Below, in pieces: positions 60,730 through 64,000 of a DNA stretch of 64,000 bases. The first letter of the stretch is position 1. Every line of letters begins with the position of its first letter. Source of the stretch: Paenibacillus sp. (lineage in GTDB: Bacteria > Bacillota > Bacilli > Paenibacillales > YIM-B00363); assembly GCF_035645195.1 (NCBI RefSeq), contig NZ_DASQNA010000050.1:47300-111299 (forward strand), given 5' to 3'. The translations under genes were made by a program, and so were the position numbers. Under the pieces are notes generated by a model that ran no database searches, was not told the DNA's origin, and saw only the letters and a list, made by a program, of their open reading frames with translations.

Positions 60730-60933
60730 ATGTCGGAAAAACTTCAATACGAAAGACCGGTCCTCACGAAACACGCGCAGTTGAGGGAAGTTACCCTCAG
60801 CAGCTTGGGCGGCAATGGCAACGGTAACGGCAATGGCGGCGGTCAAGGCAACAACGGCGTCGGCAACGGCGTAGACACGGCGCCCGGCAATTCAGGCGGC
60901 ACGAACGGCAACAACGCCGACGGCTCGAACTAA
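60730..60933 (+). CDS. RiPP precursor with lasso-type leader and Gly/Asn-rich core
   Basis: 67 residues from ATG 60730, which has GGAGGTG nine bases upstream; longer in-frame starts run into the exporter gene. The leader MSEKLQYERPVLTKHAQLRE matches the lasso recognition pattern YxxPxLxxxGxxxxxT (Tyr7, Pro10, Leu12, Thr22), with Ala at the usual Gly. The threonine would be residue -2, so the core would start near Ser24. The core is about 44 residues, dominated by Gly and Asn (GGNGNGNGNGGGQGNNG) and ending NADGSN. It has no Asp or Glu at positions 7-9, so a normal lasso ring cannot form. The B1 domain encoded nearby is the expected leader binder. Product structure is unknown. Confidence 0.82.
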   Translation: MSEKLQYERPVLTKHAQLREVTLSSLGGNGNGNGNGGGQGNNGVGNGVDTAPGNSGGTNGNNADGSN

Positions 60934-60944
60934 TTCCTACAACC

Positions 60945-61955
60945 TCATCGATTTTTCTTGCCCATTGCCGTTAACCCTTTAACGGCAATTTTTATTGCCG
61001 AAACCGCGTATTTGAAATAGCTCCCTCCGTAATGCAAATCTAAGAACATCCTGCTCGGCCGAACGATTTGGGACGCGGCTTTCCATTTCAATGCGAGGCC
61101 CGGCGTCGTGACGAACTGGATGAAAAAGCGGTCGAACCCCGTTCGCTGCGCGGAGCTCGTGCGGAACACCCATGTTTCGAAAGCGCCCGCTTTCACATCC
61201 CGCTTGCCCCACTCTTCCGGGATGTCGATCCCCGCCAACTCGGATGCTTTGCGGAGCGCATACGCGATCGGCAGCCGCAGGCGATGCCGATCCGCGATGC
61301 TGCCGAACGCCTGCCAATCGAATGCGTCGCCTTTCTGGCGCAGCAGCGCAGCAATATCGCAGGCGGACACCTGCCAATTTTCGAAGTGATGCTGAAACAA
61401 GTGAAGCGCAAGATGCGTGAGCAGCAGTTCCGGGCGGAGGACGGTCATCGTTTGGCCGTTCTCCATCGTTATCGTCTCCGTATTGGCGAATACGACGTCT
61501 GACGTCAGCGAGCCGAGATACGGATACGGCCCCAAGGAAAAGTGCACGTCGATCGGCACGACGGGCGCCGAGCGCGTCGAATACGTGATTTTGTTGGAGA
61601 TATGCAGATGCGTCCATTGGTCGATACCGACGTCGAAAGCTTCGTAGCCCATGTCGCGGAGCACCGTTGCCAGCCGCGGAAAATCGGCGATGTCGACCAA
61701 GAGATCGATGTCGTCCACCGGACGCAGCCCGAACGGGTACGCCGTTTGGATGAGATGCGCCCCCTTCAGCACGACGGATCGAATGCCGACCTCCGTAAGG
61801 CGGCGCAGCAGCTCCGCGAGCCGGTGGCGAATGAACAAATTGCGCGCCCCGACCTCGCGAATCAGCGCTTTGCTTTCGTCGTCCGCCGTCTCGTAGTCGA
61901 TACGCCCGCCGTTTCGAGTATATCGAATGAGCGGAACTCTATATTTCTCTTCCAT
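60945..61955 (-). CDS. RiPP-associated nucleotidyltransferase-fold protein
   Basis: 336 residues from ATG 61955, overlapping the kinase gene by 17 bases. The central part matches the uncharacterised nucleotidyltransferase family (NTP_transf_5): VGIRSVVLKGAHLIQTAYPF followed by GLRPVDDIDLLVDIADFPRL, with the paired aspartates needed for metal and nucleotide. The C-terminal half is helical. Homologues occur in paeninodin-type lasso clusters beside a kinase and may add a nucleotidyl or other group to the phosphorylated peptide. It is the last gene of the B1-B2-kinase operon and converges on the precursor gene with only 11 bases between stops. Confidence 0.8.
   Translation of the reverse strand: MEEKYRVPLIRYTRNGGRIDYETADDESKALIREVGARNLFIRHRLAELLRRLTEVGIRSVVLKGAHLIQTAYPFGLRPVDDIDLLVDIADFPRLATVLRDMGYEAFDVGIDQWTHLHISNKITYSTRSAPVVPIDVHFSLGPYPYLGSLTSDVVFANTETITMENGQTMTVLRPELLLTHLALHLFQHHFENWQVSACDIAALLRQKGDAFDWQAFGSIADRHRLRLPIAYALRKASELAGIDIPEEWGKRDVKAGAFETWVFRTSSAQRTGFDRFFIQFVTTPGLALKWKAASQIVRPSRMFLDLHYGGSYFKYAVSAIKIAVKGLTAMGKKNR
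60964..60993 (+). terminator. Terminator of the precursor transcript, inside the convergent gene
   Basis: ATTGCCGTTAA and TTAACGGCAAT form a perfect 11-bp stem with a 4-base loop and run into TTTTATT on the plus strand. It lies within the last codons of the nucleotidyltransferase gene on the other strand, 31 bases after the precursor stop. Confidence 0.85.
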
Positions 61956-62943
61956 GCTGCCGTTCCCCCGCCCTGGACATAAATTCGCTCGCCACCGCAT
62001 GCCATCTCTCCCGGTCTCCGCCGAGAACGATCCTCCCCGCGGGAAGACGGACGAGCTCGGACAGAAACTGAAACTGCGCTTTCGTCGTGTCCGGATCGAA
62101 GCACACCAGCGTAAGCGGCAGCAGCTCCAGCAGCGCTTTGCCGGCCGGGATCGGTTCGACCCGGCTGCGCTCCTCCGGCGCCCACTGCGGGAACAGCAAC
62201 CCCTTGAGCGGGCTGGACAGCCGGGTGCGTTCCGGATACAGCCGCCGGACGTCTACGTCGTTTTTCCGTCCGCCCGCTGCGCCGGATAAGGAGGCGCTTT
62301 CTTTCATCTCGGGAAGATGAGCCACGTTGGAGGCGAACAGCTTGGCCGGTTCGTAGAGGCCGAGCAGCTCGAAGCCTTCCGCCGTTCTCCTCAGGAAGGT
62401 GCGGTCGTCGGAGTGGAAGTCGAACCCGTGGTGCATCAGGTGTACCGACAACGTCGATTTGCCTTGGCCGGATTTGCCGGCCAGCAGCAGCCCGAAGCCG
62501 CCCGCGCTGACGGCGCCGGAATGACAAACGTACAGCCCTTCTTGGCGCATCAGTTCGAGCATCGGATGAAGGAAATCTTCCAGATCCCATTGGGACGCCG
62601 TCAGCAGCGGAGCGTACGCGTATCCGATGATCGTTCGCTTCGCCCGGTCCACGATGGAGGTGCCGGTTCGCTTGCCCTCCACGATCCACAGCCCGCCGTC
62701 GACGTAATATTTCGCCTCGTTGCTCTCGTGCATCGGTTCGGCGCGCTCATCGACCCGGTACGGAATCGGGCTGCCGATCGGAACGTCGTAAATGACGACA
62801 TCGATCGTCGGCGGCGCATCGTCTCGATCCGCGACCTCGAAGTCGTTCAGCCATCGAGTTATCGCTTCCAGCAGCGATTCGTTGTCCGCGGCGATGTCCA
62901 CGACGACGTGCGCGATCGCGAACCGTTTGTTGGTGAACGTCAT
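61939..62943 (-). CDS. HPr kinase-like RiPP peptide kinase
   Basis: 334 residues from ATG 62943, in ATGA overlap with B2. The HPrK-like ATP site is CHSGAVSAGGFGLLLAGKSG then QGKSTLSVHLMHHG (Walker A), with a downstream SDDRTFLRR. No receptor-binding second motif of true HPr kinase is seen. In paeninodin-type clusters such kinases phosphorylate a C-terminal serine of the peptide; the precursor here has a serine next to last. The N-terminal 160 residues are specific to this subfamily. Confidence 0.83.
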   Translation of the reverse strand: MTFTNKRFAIAHVVVDIAADNESLLEAITRWLNDFEVADRDDAPPTIDVVIYDVPIGSPIPYRVDERAEPMHESNEAKYYVDGGLWIVEGKRTGTSIVDRAKRTIIGYAYAPLLTASQWDLEDFLHPMLELMRQEGLYVCHSGAVSAGGFGLLLAGKSGQGKSTLSVHLMHHGFDFHSDDRTFLRRTAEGFELLGLYEPAKLFASNVAHLPEMKESASLSGAAGGRKNDVDVRRLYPERTRLSSPLKGLLFPQWAPEERSRVEPIPAGKALLELLPLTLVCFDPDTTKAQFQFLSELVRLPAGRIVLGGDRERWHAVASEFMSRAGERQHGREI

Positions 62944-63365
62944 GTTCCGTTCTCTCCCGAAGAATAAATCACGCGATATTTCGATACGAATTCCTCCGTA
63001 TCGGCGAATACGTCCCCGCCGACCGTCAACCAAGCATGGCCGTCCAGCTTCTCGTCGCGTTTGTGAACGCCGATATGAATCCGGACGCCGCGGACGCCGC
63101 TGATCAGCAAAGTATAGTATAAAAGGAGGCTTCTTTTGAGGCAGTTGTTGCGGATGACGAAGAGCGGGAACCGGGACAACTTGTTCGCGGCGTCGATTCG
63201 GCGCTTCAGCAGCGGTTCCGGCACCGGTTCCGCGGCGCGCTCCGCTTCGATCCGCCGCAGCAGCGCCGGCAGCTTCGCGAACGGCAGCGCGGCCCAAATC
63301 GCAAGCGCCGCGCATACGGCGCGCATCCAAACGCTCGCGGCGCCGTCCGCGTCAGTTCGCCGCAT
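62940..63365 (-). CDS. Lasso-type B2 protein (transglutaminase-like leader protease)
   Basis: 141 residues. The Cys-His-Asp triad of B2 proteases is in place: NNCLKRSLLLYYTLLISG (Cys), KLDGHAWLTVGGDVFADTE (His and Asp). The N-terminal helical part (CAALAIWAALPFAKLPALLR) is usual for B2. It should cut the leader after the conserved threonine region with help from B1. It overlaps the B1 gene by 14 bases and the kinase gene by four. The start at 63365 lacks a strong ribosome site, consistent with coupling. Confidence 0.87.
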   Translation of the reverse strand: MRRTDADGAASVWMRAVCAALAIWAALPFAKLPALLRRIEAERAAEPVPEPLLKRRIDAANKLSRFPLFVIRNNCLKRSLLLYYTLLISGVRGVRIHIGVHKRDEKLDGHAWLTVGGDVFADTEEFVSKYRVIYSSGENGT

Positions 63366-63639
63366 CGACGATCAACAGCTTCTCGTCGGCCATGTGCTCG
63401 ACGAATTGAACGACGTCCCGCTCGATCTCGTCCGGCGCATCGAAAGCGGCCCGAAGCTCCGTTATAATATCAGCGATCGACCGCTGCCCGTCGCAGCGCT
63501 CCCATACCGCCGCACCGATCGGGTTCGTGCTGTAATAGTACCCATTGTTGAGGTTCAGCAGAATCGTATCCGGAGGCATGGATTGAAACATAATGTCCTG
63601 CGCTTTGCGCGGACGGCTCTGCATCGTGACAGCGGTCAT
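63352..63639 (-). CDS. Lasso-type B1 protein (PqqD-like RRE)
   Basis: 95 residues with AAGGAGA about eight bases before the ATG. The PqqD/RRE fold is shown by PDTILLNLNNGYYYSTNPIG, AAVWERCDGQRSIADIITEL and VVQFVEHMADEKLLIV. RRE domains bind the leader, here probably the YxxPxL segment of the precursor. First gene of the B1-B2-kinase-nucleotidyltransferase operon. Confidence 0.88.
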   Translation of the reverse strand: MTAVTMQSRPRKAQDIMFQSMPPDTILLNLNNGYYYSTNPIGAAVWERCDGQRSIADIITELRAAFDAPDEIERDVVQFVEHMADEKLLIVDAAN

Positions 63640-63660
63640 CGGTCGATTCTCCTTTAAGAG

Positions 63661-63682
63661 AAAGTTTCACATAGTAAACTTT
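63661..63682. promoter_or_regulatory. 22-bp palindrome before the B1 operon
   Basis: AAAGTTT-N8-AAACTTT, perfect, 22 bases upstream of the B1 start and just behind a weak promoter (TTGAAC with TATAAA/TAAAGT on the minus strand). It is likely an operator. Regulator unknown. Confidence 0.5.
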
Positions 63683-63726
63683 ATACCGAACCTCTTCGTT
63701 GTTCAAGTATCCTTTTTTTCAATGAA

Positions 63727-63761
63727 AAAAGGACCTTTACCCCAATGGTAAAAGTCCTTGC
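63727..63761 (-). terminator. Terminator of the tRNA cluster
   Basis: AAGGACTTTTACC and GGTAAAGGTCCTT pair around ATTGG and end in a T run on the minus strand. Confidence 0.88.
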
Positions 63762-63773
63762 CGTCGAACGTAA

Positions 63774-63855
63774 TGCGGTCGGTGGGATTTGAACCCACAC
63801 GTCCAATGGACACTACCCCCTCAAGATAGCGTGTCTGCCGTTCCACCACGACCGC
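63774..63855 (-). tRNA. tRNA-Leu (anticodon GAG), second copy
   Basis: 82 bases, class II, anticodon loop TCTTGAGG. It differs from the copy at 46916-46997 in the variable arm and T stem while keeping the rest. CCA is not encoded. Confidence 0.93.
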
Positions 63856-63865
63856 GTATGAAAAG

Positions 63866-63938
63866 TGAGCCATGAAGGACTCGAACCTTCGACACCCTGA
63901 TTAAAAGTCAGGTGCTCTACCGACTGAGCTAATGGCTC
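63866..63938 (-). tRNA. tRNA-Lys (anticodon TTT)
   Basis: 73 bases with GAGCCAT/ATGGCTC acceptor, D loop AGCTCAGTCGGTAGAGC, anticodon loop CTTTTAA and T arm GGTTCGAGTCC. CCA is not encoded. Confidence 0.95.
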
Positions 63939-63939
63939 A

Positions 63940-64000
63940 TGGTGACCCGTAGGGGATTCGAACCCCTGTTACCTCCGTGAAAGGGAGGTGTCTTAACCCC
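63940..64000 (-). tRNA. tRNA-Glu (anticodon TTC), 5' part outside window
   Basis: The 3' 58 bases of a tRNA plus an encoded CCA (TGG at 63940-63942 on the plus strand). The anticodon arm CCTCCCTTTCACGGAGG gives TTC, and the T arm GGGGTTCGAATCCCC fits Bacillus tRNA-Glu. The acceptor 5' strand is beyond the right edge. Confidence 0.9.

Noticed and set aside
60649..60933. Longer 94-residue start for the RiPP precursor
   Set aside because: It would begin inside the exporter gene and bypass a strong GGAGGTG site nine bases before the ATG at 60730.
60730..60933. Classical lasso peptide
   Set aside because: The leader fits but the core has no Asp/Glu at positions 7-9 and no cyclase is encoded, so a macrolactam ring is not supported.

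Overview
The window looks like chromosomal DNA of a GC-rich, endospore-forming member of the Bacillota, most probably Paenibacillaceae (Paenibacillus/Cohnella type). Reasons visible here are strong AGGAGG ribosome sites, sigma-A promoters of Bacillus type, an Spo0E-family phosphatase, an SLH-anchored surface protein, stalk-domain (copper amine oxidase N-terminal-like) secreted proteins, a B. subtilis-like fadN-fadA-fadE set with fadF/etfBA, and a paeninodin-type RiPP locus. Almost everything up to 39.7 kb and from 41.3 to 58.8 kb lies on the minus strand.

Layout. 1-9.5 kb is a signalling region: a c-di-GMP-I riboswitch and promoter lead an operon of a DUF5317 membrane protein, an easily missed 26-residue hydrophobic peptide, an HD-domain/ATPase receptor and a HAMP receptor that runs off the left edge. 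Next to it are HD-GYP, Spo0E and mini winged-helix genes, then a KaiC-like ATPase, a second mini winged-helix and a GAF/LuxR regulator. 9.6-13.9 kb holds transketolase, a secreted stalk-domain protein and a thioesterase. 13.9-26.7 kb is fatty-acid beta-oxidation (lcfA, fadE, fadA, fadN, then fadF and etfBA), interrupted by a 1.3-kb non-coding repeat array. 26.7-32.7 kb is a five-gene partner-switching module (STAS, RsbW-type kinase, BTAD regulator, two SpoIIE-type phosphatases, one degenerate). 32.8-37.5 kb encodes an SLH surface protein and a stalk-domain protein. 37.6-46.6 kb is mixed housekeeping: purU, nfo, DUF2621, an orphan sdpRI immunity pair, a GT2, a CHASE2 adenylate cyclase, two tiny genes and a molybdopterin oxidoreductase. 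Two tRNA-Leu genes follow.

47.1-58.8 kb is one seven-gene operon for a Pel-related exopolysaccharide: a PelF-type glycosyltransferase, two coiled-coil proteins, two polytopic membrane proteins and two membrane-anchored proteins whose HD-GYP domains have both lost the catalytic HD pair. One of these also carries a GH114-like domain. 58.9-63.7 kb is a RiPP locus: an ABC exporter and a Gly/Asn-rich peptide with a lasso-type leader on the plus strand, and converging genes for B1 (RRE), B2 (protease), an HPr-kinase-like kinase and a nucleotidyltransferase. No lasso cyclase is present. A tRNA cluster (Leu, Lys, Glu) closes the window.

The themes that join the regions are c-di-GMP (riboswitch, one canonical HD-GYP, one near-canonical, two degenerate), sporulation and stress signalling, and cell-surface matrix. 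The two most promising undescribed systems are the cyclase-less lasso-leader RiPP locus and the exopolysaccharide operon with apparently non-enzymatic HD-GYP receptors. The repeat array between fadN and fadF is the largest unexplained stretch.
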